Assembly: GCA_028868855.1 (NCBI GenBank)
Contig: JAGWTR010000001.1
Location: 1 to 64,000 of the forward strand
DNA: 64,000 bases
Origin: Burkholderiales bacterium
GTDB taxonomy: Bacteria; Pseudomonadota; Gammaproteobacteria; Burkholderiales; Burkholderiaceae_C
Direction: 5' to 3'
Positions 9,548 through 17,759 of the stretch are shown here, piece after piece. The position numbers and the translations under genes were made by a program. The notes under the pieces were generated by a model, which saw only the letters and a program-made list of their open reading frames with translations, was not told where the DNA came from and searched no databases. The stretch's first letter is position 1. Each line of letters opens with the position of its first letter.

Positions 9548-9968
9548 TGCGAGGCGGTTTGGATCCAATCGAGCAAGCGGACGCAAGCACGCTGGCATTG
9601 ATCTCTATGCGCCCGCCGGAACTAGCGTACGAGCGATGTGTGATGGCAGGGTGCTGCGTGTATATCCGTTTTACTGCGAGACTTACGCCATCGAAATCGA
9701 CCACGGCAACTTTATTGCTCGTTACGGCGAGATTGACAAACGCAAATCGAATATTTTCGTGCAGGCGGGGGATCAGGTGAAGCGCGGTGAGCAGATTGGA
9801 GTGGTTGGACGCTTGATTGGCATAAAGGTACCCAGCAACATGCTGCACTTAGAGATGTACGCTTCAACCGGGGATTCACCGTTGACGATCAAAGACAATC
9901 CTCCTTATCAGCGCCGAAAAGATCTCATAGATCCGACGCCATCAATTGACGCAGCAGTGATGGAATAG
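9465..9968 (+). pseudogene. M23 (LytM-like) endopeptidase domain, frameshifted off the transglycosylase
   Basis: The frame reads VVVGLLYPL, RRFGSNR, then HAGIDLYAPAGT (metal ligands His 9588 and Asp 9600) and a later LHLEMY, the second M23 metal-binding motif in the form seen in other T6SS-linked M23 proteins. M23 enzymes cut peptidoglycan cross-bridges. There is no good start codon or ribosome site next to the domain, and the upstream residues of this frame look like noise, so it is best read as the C-terminal half of the 8111 gene separated by a single-base shift around 9465. It ends just before the next lipoprotein gene. Confidence 0.75.
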
Positions 9969-9972
9969 CAAG

Positions 9973-10500
9973 ATGAATTTGAAAGCCATTTTTTTTGTGC
10001 CGCTACTGACCTCTCTGTGGAGCGCATCATGTACGTCCGCAACCACTGTCGAGCCTAGCTTGCCCCCTGTCGCGTCTTCTGCATCATCGGGCATGCCCGT
10101 CACTCAAAGTTGGGAAGTACTAGTTGAGTCACTGGCAAATCACCCCGAAGTGCTTACCAAAGACTGGGCTGCCATGCGTCGAATCTTGCCGACAGGTTGT
10201 TTCAGGAACTCAGACAGCAGAGATTTAAATTGCCCACCGATGGAGGGAGTTGTGCGCGTATCCGTCGATCCAGGACCAACTGGCATTGTTGACGTGGTTT
10301 TAAAATTCCCCGCTAGTTGCGATCAAATTTATACATTGATGAGCCGTCACCTGGGCAAAGGCTTCCTGGAGGACGGAGACAAATGCAGTGCCGAGTGGAA
10401 ACTGAATCGCTGGGTCAAGCGCGCCAACGCGAATCTCTCGCGGGGTAGAAAAGACCCATCGCTACTCTACTTGCAATTCGCCATCGAGCAAGGCCCTTGA
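9973..10500 (+). CDS. Lipoprotein, candidate immunity protein for the wall hydrolase
   Basis: This gene encodes 175 residues with a signal peptide ending W-S-A-S-C (Cys ~20), a lipobox-like site, followed by a Ser/Pro/Val-rich tether. It starts five bases after the M23 stop, the usual place for the immunity gene of a T6SS effector. The mature region has cysteines (GCF, NCP, SCD, KCS) but no motif I recognise. A periplasmic lipoprotein is the expected inhibitor for a peptidoglycan hydrolase. Low GC and distinct codon use match the rest of the cassette. Confidence 0.6.
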   Translation: MNLKAIFFVPLLTSLWSASCTSATTVEPSLPPVASSASSGMPVTQSWEVLVESLANHPEVLTKDWAAMRRILPTGCFRNSDSRDLNCPPMEGVVRVSVDPGPTGIVDVVLKFPASCDQIYTLMSRHLGKGFLEDGDKCSAEWKLNRWVKRANANLSRGRKDPSLLYLQFAIEQGP

Positions 10501-10532
10501 TGCGGTGGGGTAAAAATCTGCAGATGAGGGCT

Positions 10533-10894
10533 AGGGAAGGTCTGCAAAACCCTGCTGAGGGCGCAGGTCTTGCATGATGATGTCGTCAAATTGAAGCGTG
10601 GCGCAAGAACATAAAGCAAGTCAGTTTGGGATTGAATTTATCGACCAAGACGACGCGCAAGCGTGAGTTCCTGGAGCAGATGAACAAGGGGTGCCGTGGG
10701 ATGTGTTGGTCGGTGTGGTCGAGCCACACTGGCCCAAGTCCAAGACGGGCCGACCACCCTTTGCCATCAAGACGATGCTGCGCATTCACTTCCTGCAGCA
10801 ATGGTTTGGCCTGAGCTATCCGGCGATGGAAGAGGCCCTGCACGATATGCCCGTGTACCGCGAGTTTGCCAAGCTTGATGGCGTGCTCGACTGA
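10533..10894 (+). mobile_element. Decayed IS5-family transposase remnant
   Basis: The left end GGGAAGGTCTGCAAAACCC (10534-10552) resembles IS5-type termini. The transposase N-terminus follows: KQVSLGLNLSTKTTRKREFL from 10614, preceded by ATA (10611) where the ATG should be. One base is missing near 10689, after which PWDVLVGVVEPHW ... MLRIHFLQQWFGLS ... YREFAKL continues in the next frame until about 10890. Only ~90 of ~330 residues remain; the DDE core and right end are gone. A lost start codon, a frameshift and a truncation mark an old insertion bounding the effector island. Confidence 0.8.
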
Positions 10895-11155
10895 CGTGCC
10901 CTAGCGCATCGCCACTGTCGGCTTGAAAAGGTGAACCACGCCCCGAGTGCAAACAAGCATCCTACTTGTCTGACAGGCACAACCCCCGCCCGCAGGCGTG
11001 GGGGCCCACCACCCGCACACTCAAGGTCGCGTATCGCCTGCCGATAACCAGTCAAGATGCGATGCACATGATCGGTTTGCGTTCAACCCACGGGCTGAAA
11101 GCACTGAGATATCAGGCCGCCTCGACGAGTTAAGAGTAAGTACCAAAGGACCTGC
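10895..11155. other. Non-coding spacer after the IS remnant
   Basis: No supportable gene was found in either strand. The short G/C-rich inverted stretch near 11025-11050 is imperfect. A segment near 10905-10940 looks like transposon-derived debris, but I cannot assign it. The signalling operon's promoter presumably lies here; no clear -35/-10 pair stands out. Confidence 0.5.
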
Positions 11156-11260
11156 ATGAATCAACGCGCCGAGGCCCGAGCGGCGGCAGCGCGTATCAAG
11201 CCGATTCCTGGGGCAGCACAGACCAAGCAACGGAGATTTCATGATCCTTCCCGGGGGTGA
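11156..11260 (+). CDS. Possible 34-aa leader ORF
   Basis: An ATG at 11156 is preceded by AAAGGA at a six-base spacing. The 34-residue basic peptide (starts MNQRAEARAAA, ends DPSRG) stops two bases before the CheX-like gene's ATG. The good ribosome site and tight spacing suggest translational coupling or a leader role, but chance cannot be excluded and no homologue is recognised. Confidence 0.35.
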   Translation: MNQRAEARAAAARIKPIPGAAQTKQRRFHDPSRG

Positions 11261-11262
11261 AC

Positions 11263-11877
11263 ATGAGTAAACCAAATATTATTTCTACCATGAATGAAGA
11301 ATCCTCCCAACAGGCGTCCAATGACAGTTTGCGTGAGCTGTTGAGGAACGTCTCGGTCGTTCAGGCTCGCCAATATTTTGCGTGCGAAGATATCGAGTGG
11401 GCCGAGGCGCCGGATCACCTTGCGCTGGGGCAGGTGCTGAAACGCTACATTGTCATGGTTTTGCTGACAGGGGCAAAAATTAGGTTTGTCTTCAAGGTGC
11501 ATTTTAATCCAGAGCAGGTGAGAACTTACCGGCAGACAGCAGGCTGTAAGCCGGAGGATTTGTCGGACAAGCACCTCATAGACTTCATGAAAGAACTCAG
11601 CAACCAAATTGGTGGGCGAGTTTGTCGCGTGTTTGATACGCATGGAATGTCTCTGGGGATGAGTATTCCACTGTGCACGCGAGGGATCTATGAGATCTAC
11701 GCAAGCTATGAGGCAAAGGCGGGGGCGGTCAATAAGTTCGGTGACTTCTGGCGCTTGAGGGGTCCTTTTGGGGATCTATATTGCAGTTGCTATGTGGAGA
11801 TTATGACGAAAGAATCATTTTCGAACATCGCATATACAGATGAGCCTTCAAATGAAGGGGAGCTTGATTTCCTATGA
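11263..11877 (+). CDS. CheX/CheC-like response-regulator phosphatase
   Basis: The ATG at 11263 is preceded by GGGGG and gives 204 residues. Residues 107-136 read D-x3-E-x2-N-x21-P (D107, E111, N114, P136), closely matching the CheC/CheX/FliY phosphatase signature D-x3-E-x2-N-x22-P. The E and N of that motif dephosphorylate CheY-type receivers. Sequence outside the motif diverges from textbook CheX, so the assignment rests on the signature, the length and the presence of a CheY-like receiver two genes downstream. The stop overlaps the diguanylate cyclase start (ATGA). GC content is clearly lower than in the surrounding core genes. Confidence 0.6.
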   Translation: MSKPNIISTMNEESSQQASNDSLRELLRNVSVVQARQYFACEDIEWAEAPDHLALGQVLKRYIVMVLLTGAKIRFVFKVHFNPEQVRTYRQTAGCKPEDLSDKHLIDFMKELSNQIGGRVCRVFDTHGMSLGMSIPLCTRGIYEIYASYEAKAGAVNKFGDFWRLRGPFGDLYCSCYVEIMTKESFSNIAYTDEPSNEGELDFL

Positions 11878-13277
11878 GCAATCACAACGAACTACTCGCA
11901 TCGCACCGTGTTCTTTCCATGTTGGAAAATGCATGTGAAAATAGCGAGCAAATACTTGACAATATTCCAAGCGTATTTGTTGTTCTCAATAAGGATAACC
12001 GGGTTATCAGGGCCAATAAGGCATTCTCTGATCTGATTGGTAAATCCATGGAGGATGCGTTGCATCTGGATTTCACGTCGTTTTTTACAAGCGAAAACCG
12101 TGAAATTCTGACGCACCATTTCAACCATTTGCGCGCCAACAAGGAAGGTGAGAGCACAACGCGCATCAAGCTGGAAATATCAGGTGCGCCCGAAGGTTCT
12201 CCGGGGAAGCCATTTTTCTGGCGTATTTTCCAAGTCGAGCATATCAGCCAGGCTGAAGGTCAGGTGATCTCTATCATTGGAGATGACCTGTCCAGTCTGT
12301 ATCAGTCTGAACTCAAGCTGATGAGCATTTTCTCCAGCATCCCGCTGGGCTTGATGGTGCTCAACAAGGACGGCGGCATCGAAGAAGTGCTTTCTGAATA
12401 TTGTCACGTTTTGTTGAATAAACGGACGCTCACAGGCGAGTCCCTGCAAGAGATTCTGAGTAAGGATAATCCAGGCCTGCAACGAGATTTGACGCAGGCG
12501 TTCACTGCACTGCAGAAGTGCGCTGGTCAGGATAGGGCGCATTTTTCCGACTATGAACAGCTGCTGGCTGGTATGGAGCAGTTGAAAATCGATGGTGGTG
12601 ACGGCACTGAAAAATGGATCAAGCCAAGATTCCAGCCGATTGTGAAGAACAATATCGTCGATCGCTACATGGTGACGCTGGAGGACAACACGGCGAGTGT
12701 GCTGGCTCAGCGGCAAATTGAAAAGGCCGACTTACTGGGCAGGCAGGCGCAGGCACTCTACGAGTGCGCCATTCGCGACCCGCTGTCAGGTCTGTACACG
12801 CGACTGTTCATGAAAGACAGTGTGAAACGCCTCATGGCTTCCGCGAAGCGCGACAACATACATGAGTTCGCGCTCATCATGTTCGACATCGACAATTTCA
12901 AGAGTGTCAACGACACCTATGGTCATGCGGCTGGCGACAGGGTGATCCAGGAGTTTGGCCGCATCATTCAGAAATGCTTGCGAGATACTGATATTCCCAT
13001 TCGGTACGGCGGCGAAGAATTCATGGTGGCCATGCCCAGCAATGACACGAATGCGCAAAGCGGCTCCATCGTGGCTGAACGCATCAGGGAAGGCCTGGCA
13101 AACGCCGCAGTGGATATCGGTGATGGCAAGGCGATCAAAGTCACCACCAGTTGCGGTGTTGCCTATTGTCGCAAGGACGATACCCTGGAGTCCCTCATTG
13201 AGCGTGCCGATAAATATTTATACACCGCCAAGCACAGCGGGAAAAACCGCGTCTGCATCGAGGACGGTGCAGAATGA
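11874..13277 (+). CDS. PAS-containing diguanylate cyclase (GGEEF)
   Basis: The 467-aa protein has an N-terminal PAS domain (~20-140: NIPSVFVVLNKDNRVIRANKAF), a second PAS-like region (~150-280), a helical linker and a C-terminal GGDEF domain (~300-465). The active-site loop is GGEEF at 379-383, and the preceding R370-D-T-D373 is an intact I-site, so the enzyme should make cyclic di-GMP from GTP and be inhibited by its product. There are no membrane segments, so sensing is cytoplasmic. It overlaps the phosphatase gene by four bases and is followed after 42 bases by a receiver gene; the three genes look like one signalling unit. Confidence 0.92.
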   Translation: MSNHNELLASHRVLSMLENACENSEQILDNIPSVFVVLNKDNRVIRANKAFSDLIGKSMEDALHLDFTSFFTSENREILTHHFNHLRANKEGESTTRIKLEISGAPEGSPGKPFFWRIFQVEHISQAEGQVISIIGDDLSSLYQSELKLMSIFSSIPLGLMVLNKDGGIEEVLSEYCHVLLNKRTLTGESLQEILSKDNPGLQRDLTQAFTALQKCAGQDRAHFSDYEQLLAGMEQLKIDGGDGTEKWIKPRFQPIVKNNIVDRYMVTLEDNTASVLAQRQIEKADLLGRQAQALYECAIRDPLSGLYTRLFMKDSVKRLMASAKRDNIHEFALIMFDIDNFKSVNDTYGHAAGDRVIQEFGRIIQKCLRDTDIPIRYGGEEFMVAMPSNDTNAQSGSIVAERIREGLANAAVDIGDGKAIKVTTSCGVAYCRKDDTLESLIERADKYLYTAKHSGKNRVCIEDGAE

Positions 13278-13319
13278 AAACGGCGCGGATAAATATTGAA
13301 TCAACGGATGGAGTTTGAT

Positions 13320-13679
13320 ATGCCAAGAATTCTTGTGGTCGATGACGCAAAAACGATGCGGGATCTGTTGAAAGACTTGTTGATACCCGCAGGGTTTGAA
13401 GTCGTTGAGGCTGAAAATGGTGAGCATGGCCTTGAAATGGTCGGTGCGCACGCCATTGACTTGATCATCTCCGATCTGAACATGCCGGGCATGGATGGCG
13501 TCACCATGTGCAGCCATCTCAAACAGCAAGGCAATACCGCGCCTATTTTCATGTTGACGACGCAGACCAGTCCTGAGTTGAAGGTCAAGGCGAAAGAGTA
13601 TGGTGTGGTGGCATGGATCGTGAAACCTCACAACGATGATGTTCTCTTGCGAGGCATCAAGAAAGTGCTGGGCATGTGA
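13320..13679 (+). CDS. Single-domain CheY-like response regulator
   Basis: A start at ATG 13320 (GGATGGAG upstream) gives 119 residues, a bare receiver domain. Acidic pocket D8/D9, phosphoacceptor D52 (ISDLNMPGMDG), T80/T81 and K102 (VKPHN) are all present, so it should be phosphorylated. The TTQTS and GVVAWIVKP stretches are of the CheY type. No output domain is present, so it acts by protein contact, perhaps on the flagellar motor or on the neighbouring cyclase. The CheX-like gene two positions upstream is a natural phosphatase for it. No histidine kinase is in the operon. Confidence 0.93.
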   Translation: MPRILVVDDAKTMRDLLKDLLIPAGFEVVEAENGEHGLEMVGAHAIDLIISDLNMPGMDGVTMCSHLKQQGNTAPIFMLTTQTSPELKVKAKEYGVVAWIVKPHNDDVLLRGIKKVLGM

Positions 13680-13716
13680 CGGCTTGGGGTCTCCTTTGCT
13701 GGCGGGCACAATGGCG

Positions 13717-13735
13717 TGGCGCGCGATCCGCGCCA
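13717..13735 (+). terminator. Candidate hairpin after the receiver gene
   Basis: TGGCGCG and CGCGCCA form a perfect 7-bp stem with a 5-base loop, 38 bases past the receiver stop. No U-run follows, so it would be a weak or Rho-assisted terminator, or an mRNA end-protecting hairpin. Confidence 0.35.
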
Positions 13736-13798
13736 TGCACGGGCTGACTTCGGTCAAATATCTTCCCTTGCCTCGGTTCTTCTAGTGTTGGAGTTCAC

Positions 13799-15058
13799 AT
13801 GTTTTTCAAAAAGAGCGTCTTCGGAGCCAGCCTGACCGTGCTGGCCAGTGTCGGCGCACTCGTCACCGCCCTGGTGGGTAACGCGGCGTCAGCGCCGCAA
13901 ATGAACGAGCCAGGCGTTCGCACCGTCCCAGGCATGGCCCCGGTGATCGACCTCCGCAATCTCTATAGCGAGACCAGCAGTGCGGCGCATCTGAGCCCAT
14001 CGGTACGCGGCGACCTTGCGCGCATTTACGTGCCCAACCTGCGCTCCAACGATGTCTACGTGATCGATCCGGCGACGTTGAAGGTGGTCGACCGGTTCAA
14101 GGTCGGGCTTGCTCCGCAACATGTCGTGCCCTCGTGGGACCTTCGCACCTTGTGGGTCGCCAACAATGCCGAACGTCAGAACGTTGGCAGCCTGACACCC
14201 ATTGATCCTCGCACGGGCAAGCCGGGCAAGGCAGTCCCTGTCGATGATCCCTACAACATGTACTTCACGCCGGATGGCAAGTCGGCGATCGTGGTTGCCG
14301 AGGCGCGCCACCGGCTCGATTTTCGCGATCCGCACACGATGGCGATGCAGTACTCCATCGACACACCCAAGTGCGGTGGTATCAACCATGCCGATTTTTC
14401 GATTGATGGCCGTTATGCAATCTTCACCTGCGAGTTTGAAGGCAGCGTGGCCAAGATTGACTTAGTTGACCGCAAGGTTCAGGGCTATTTGAAGCTGGCC
14501 ATGCCTCGCACCCGACTCAAGGACAAAGGGGATGTCAACGCCTTGACGAGTGAGGTTTGCACGTCGACCAAAGGCATGCCACAGGACATTCGCATATCGC
14601 CCGATGGCAAGCGTTTCTATGTGGCCGACATGGAGGCCGATGGCGTGCATATCCTGGACGCTGACGCCTTCAAGGAAATCGGCTTCATCACCACGGGCGT
14701 GGCCGCGCACGGTCTGTACCCCAGCCGCGACGGCAAGAGCCTGTATGTGGCCAACCGTGGTTCTCACAAAATCCACGGACCAAGAGGTGGTCCGGGAAGC
14801 GTTGCGGTGATGGACTTCGCCACCGACAAGGTCGTTGCCCGCTGGCCCATTCCCGGGGGCGGCAGCCCTGACATGGGCAATGTCAGCGCCGACGGCCAGT
14901 GGTTGTGGCTGGCGGGTCGATTCGACGATGCGGTCTATCGCATCGACACAAGGAGTGGCGCGGTCACCTCAATCAAGGTGGGGCAGGAGCCGCACGGACT
15001 GACGGTGTGGCCGCAGCCAGGACGGTACTCTCTAGGCCACACCGGTAATCTGCGTTGA
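13799..15058 (+). CDS. Exported YVTN-type beta-propeller protein
   Basis: The 419-aa product has a clear signal peptide (KK, hydrophobic core, NAASA). It is followed by repeated propeller blades with motifs such as RIYVPNLRSNDVYVIDPAT, FTPDGKSAIVV, PDGKRFYVADMEADGVHILD and SRDGKSLYVANRGSH, typical of YVTN/cytochrome-d1-like seven-bladed propellers. It carries no CxxCH heme motif, so it is not itself a cytochrome. The start ATG follows GTTGGAG. It appears to be transcribed alone, and the function of this class is generally unknown (periplasmic binding or scaffold roles are reported for relatives). Confidence 0.8.
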   Translation: MFFKKSVFGASLTVLASVGALVTALVGNAASAPQMNEPGVRTVPGMAPVIDLRNLYSETSSAAHLSPSVRGDLARIYVPNLRSNDVYVIDPATLKVVDRFKVGLAPQHVVPSWDLRTLWVANNAERQNVGSLTPIDPRTGKPGKAVPVDDPYNMYFTPDGKSAIVVAEARHRLDFRDPHTMAMQYSIDTPKCGGINHADFSIDGRYAIFTCEFEGSVAKIDLVDRKVQGYLKLAMPRTRLKDKGDVNALTSEVCTSTKGMPQDIRISPDGKRFYVADMEADGVHILDADAFKEIGFITTGVAAHGLYPSRDGKSLYVANRGSHKIHGPRGGPGSVAVMDFATDKVVARWPIPGGGSPDMGNVSADGQWLWLAGRFDDAVYRIDTRSGAVTSIKVGQEPHGLTVWPQPGRYSLGHTGNLR

Positions 15059-15081
15059 ACACCCTCCGCCGCTAAGGTTTC

Positions 15082-15636
15082 TCAGGCCGCGTGCTTTTTC
15101 ACCCAGGCGACATAGCGGTCCATCCAGCCTTGCAAGAATTTCTTGCTGTCCGCATTGGCGAGGTTGCCGGCCTCGTCAAACAAGCCGTCTTTGGCCTGGA
15201 TGAATGCTTCGGGCTGGCCTAGCGTGGGCACATCCAGGTAGGCCAGGATATTGCGCAAGTGTTGCTGCGCCAACGAGGTGCCGATGGCCCCGATGGAAAT
15301 ACCCAGCACACCACCGGGCTTGCCCGCCCAGGCGTTCTGCCCATACGGCCGTGAGGCATGGTCGAGGGCATTCTTGAGCACGCCAGGGATCGAGCGGTTG
15401 TACTCGGGGGTGACAAACAGCAGGCCCTGCGATGCGGTGATCGCCGCTTTGAGCTGCTTCACGGCCTCGGCGGGCTTGCCGTCATCGTCCTGGTTGTAGA
15501 GCGGCAGATCACCGATTTCCAGGGGCTTGAACGAGAATTCCGCAGGCGCCAGTTTGACGATGGCGTTGGCCAGTTTGCGGTTGAATGAGTCGCGGCGCAG
15601 GCTGCCGACGACGAGTGCGATCTGATATTGGCTCAT
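15082..15636 (-). CDS. NAD(P)H-dependent FMN reductase
   Basis: The start was placed at MSQYQIALVVGS, preceded by AGGGGAT; the frame is open further upstream but without a ribosome site. The 184-aa flavodoxin-like protein has the FMN phosphate loop GSLRRDSFNRKL and the family motif TPEYNRSIPGVLKNALDHASRP. This class reduces FMN, quinones, azo dyes or chromate using NAD(P)H; the substrate here cannot be told. It is convergent with the propeller gene and transcribed as a single gene. Confidence 0.9.
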   Translation of the reverse strand: MSQYQIALVVGSLRRDSFNRKLANAIVKLAPAEFSFKPLEIGDLPLYNQDDDGKPAEAVKQLKAAITASQGLLFVTPEYNRSIPGVLKNALDHASRPYGQNAWAGKPGGVLGISIGAIGTSLAQQHLRNILAYLDVPTLGQPEAFIQAKDGLFDEAGNLANADSKKFLQGWMDRYVAWVKKHAA

Positions 15637-15797
15637 GATGATCCCCTTGGGCGGTTGCGGATGTACTGCAGTGACCAGTGACCAAAAGAGCATAGTGCCA
15701 TAGCGACGGACGGCTTGCCAGCGTGTCTGGTTGATTTGTCGATATCCTTACCGCGCCGGGTGCGGTAGGCGCATCCACCTGACCGCTTGAGGATGCC

Positions 15798-17699
15798 TTG
15801 AGTCATAGCCCACCGACCAGCCAGTTCGCCCTGCTGACCCAACGCCGCTTCGCCCCCTTTTTCTGGACTCAGTTCCTGGGGGCTGCCAATGACAATCTGT
15901 TCAAGTTTGCTTTCACGGTGCTGGTGACCTACCAGTTGCGGGTGTCATGGTTGGACGCCAAGATGGCTGGCCTGGTGATTGGCGCTTTGTTCATCCTGCC
16001 TTTTGTGCTGCTGTCAGCCACCGCCGGCCAGTGGGCGGACAAGTACGACAAAGCCCGCATCATGCGGTCCATCAAGCTTCTGGAGCTCGGCATCATGGGG
16101 TTGGTGGCCTGGGGGTTTTTTGGGCAACAGGTGCCGCTGTTGCTGGCCTGTGTGTTCCTGATGGGGCTGCATTCCACCTTCTTCGGCCCCGTCAAATACG
16201 CCTATCTGCCGCAGCATCTCAATGAGCGCGAACTGACCGGCGGTAACGGCATGGTGGAGATGGGCACCTTCGTGGCCATCCTGCTCGGCAATGTCGGTGG
16301 CGGTCTGCTGATGAGCATTCCACAGGTGGGCGTGCTCTGGACGGCGCTTGCCTGCTTGAGCGTCGCGGTGGTCGGGTGCTTGGTGTCCTGGCGCATTCCA
16401 GCGTCGCCGTCGGCCGACCCCGCGCTGGTGCTGAACTGGAACCCGGCCACTGAAACCTGGCGCAACCTCAAGCTGGCGGCGCAGTACCCCAGCGTGTTCC
16501 GCTCGCTGTTGGGCATTTCATGGATGTGGTACTTCGGTGCGGTGTTTTTGGCCCAGTTTCCCTCGTTTGCGCGTGATGTGCTGGGTGGCGACGAGCAGGT
16601 GGCGTCCTTGCTCCTGGTGGTGTTTTCGGTGGGCATTGCCACGGGCTCGCTGTTGTGTGAAACCTTCTCGCACCGGCACGTCGAAATTGGTCTGGTGCCC
16701 ATGGGCGCCTTGGGCATGACGGTGTTTGCCTTTGATCTGTACCTGTCCAGCCAGGAGTTGGCGCCGCATGGTGCGGCTTTGCAGAGCCTTGGGCAGTTCA
16801 TGGCGCAAAGCGCCCACTGGCGCATCATGGCTGACCTGGCCTTGCTGGCGTTCAGCGCGGGCTTGTACAGCGTGCCGATGTATGCCTTGATCCAGTTGCG
16901 CGCCAAGGCCACCCACCGCGCCCGCATCATCGCGGCCAACAACATCCTCAATGCGCTGTTCATGATCGTGAGCAGCCTGATGGCCGGTTCATTGCTGTCG
17001 GCCGGCCTGTCGATCCCTCAGGTGTTTGGCGTCACCGCTGTGCTGAATGTGATCGTGGTGGGCTACGTGTTCTGGTTGATGCCTGAGTACATCTTGCGTC
17101 TGGTGATGCTGTTCGTGACCCGCATCGTCTATCGCCTCAAGGTGCGTGGCGATGAGCACCTGCCCACCGATGGCGCGGCCATTTTGGTGTGCAACCACGT
17201 CAGCTTTGTCGATGCCGTGATCCTGGGGGTGATCAGTCCGCGCCCGATGATCTTTCTGATGGACCATCGCATCTTCAAGACGCCGGGCCTGGGCTTCTTC
17301 TTCCGAGCCATCAAGGCCATTCCCATTGCGCCTCAGAAGGAGGATCCGGTGGCGTATGAGCGTGCTTTTGAACGGGCCCGACAGGCGCTCAACGAGGGGG
17401 AGTTGCTGTGCTTGTTCCCGGAAGGCGGCATCACTCGCGATGGGACGCTGCAGCCGTTCAAGGCCGGCATCATGAAAATTCTGGAGACCAATCCGGTGCC
17501 GGTGATTCCTTCGGCGCTGCACAACTTGTGGGGCTCGACCTTCTCTCGCATCGAGGGCGTGGCGATGTCCAAGCCTTTGCGACGTGGGCTGTTCAATCGC
17601 GTAGGCCTGGTGGTGGGCGAAGCGATCCCTGCCGATCAGGTCACGCCAGACGGTTTACGGGGGCGTGTTCAGTCCCTGCTGGATCAGCCCAGTCCTTGA
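15798..17699 (+). CDS. Fused MFS lysophospholipid transporter / PlsC-type acyltransferase
   Basis: The 633-aa protein probably starts at TTG 15798, with GAGGA six bases upstream; no in-frame ATG fits. Residues ~1-420 are an MFS transporter of the LplT type (FLGAANDNLFKFAF, ~11-12 membrane segments). Residues ~430-630 are a PlsC 1-acylglycerol-3-phosphate acyltransferase domain with NHVSFVDAV (NHx4D) and FPEGGITRDG. The architecture implies flipping of lysophospholipid into the cytoplasm and its re-acylation by one polypeptide, as in LplT-Aas systems, but no acyl-ACP synthetase domain is present. A stand-alone lplT is also found at 61649. Confidence 0.88.
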   Translation: MSHSPPTSQFALLTQRRFAPFFWTQFLGAANDNLFKFAFTVLVTYQLRVSWLDAKMAGLVIGALFILPFVLLSATAGQWADKYDKARIMRSIKLLELGIMGLVAWGFFGQQVPLLLACVFLMGLHSTFFGPVKYAYLPQHLNERELTGGNGMVEMGTFVAILLGNVGGGLLMSIPQVGVLWTALACLSVAVVGCLVSWRIPASPSADPALVLNWNPATETWRNLKLAAQYPSVFRSLLGISWMWYFGAVFLAQFPSFARDVLGGDEQVASLLLVVFSVGIATGSLLCETFSHRHVEIGLVPMGALGMTVFAFDLYLSSQELAPHGAALQSLGQFMAQSAHWRIMADLALLAFSAGLYSVPMYALIQLRAKATHRARIIAANNILNALFMIVSSLMAGSLLSAGLSIPQVFGVTAVLNVIVVGYVFWLMPEYILRLVMLFVTRIVYRLKVRGDEHLPTDGAAILVCNHVSFVDAVILGVISPRPMIFLMDHRIFKTPGLGFFFRAIKAIPIAPQKEDPVAYERAFERARQALNEGELLCLFPEGGITRDGTLQPFKAGIMKILETNPVPVIPSALHNLWGSTFSRIEGVAMSKPLRRGLFNRVGLVVGEAIPADQVTPDGLRGRVQSLLDQPSP

Positions 17700-17759
17700 A
17701 GAACGGTCACAGATTCAGGCCACAATCCGGGCCATTGTTCAACCCATCGGTCCTCTCCC

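Noticed and set aside
10905-10940. Possible IS21-type terminal sequence
   Set aside because: Only a vague resemblance to such ends; no paired repeat or istA/istB remnant could be found.
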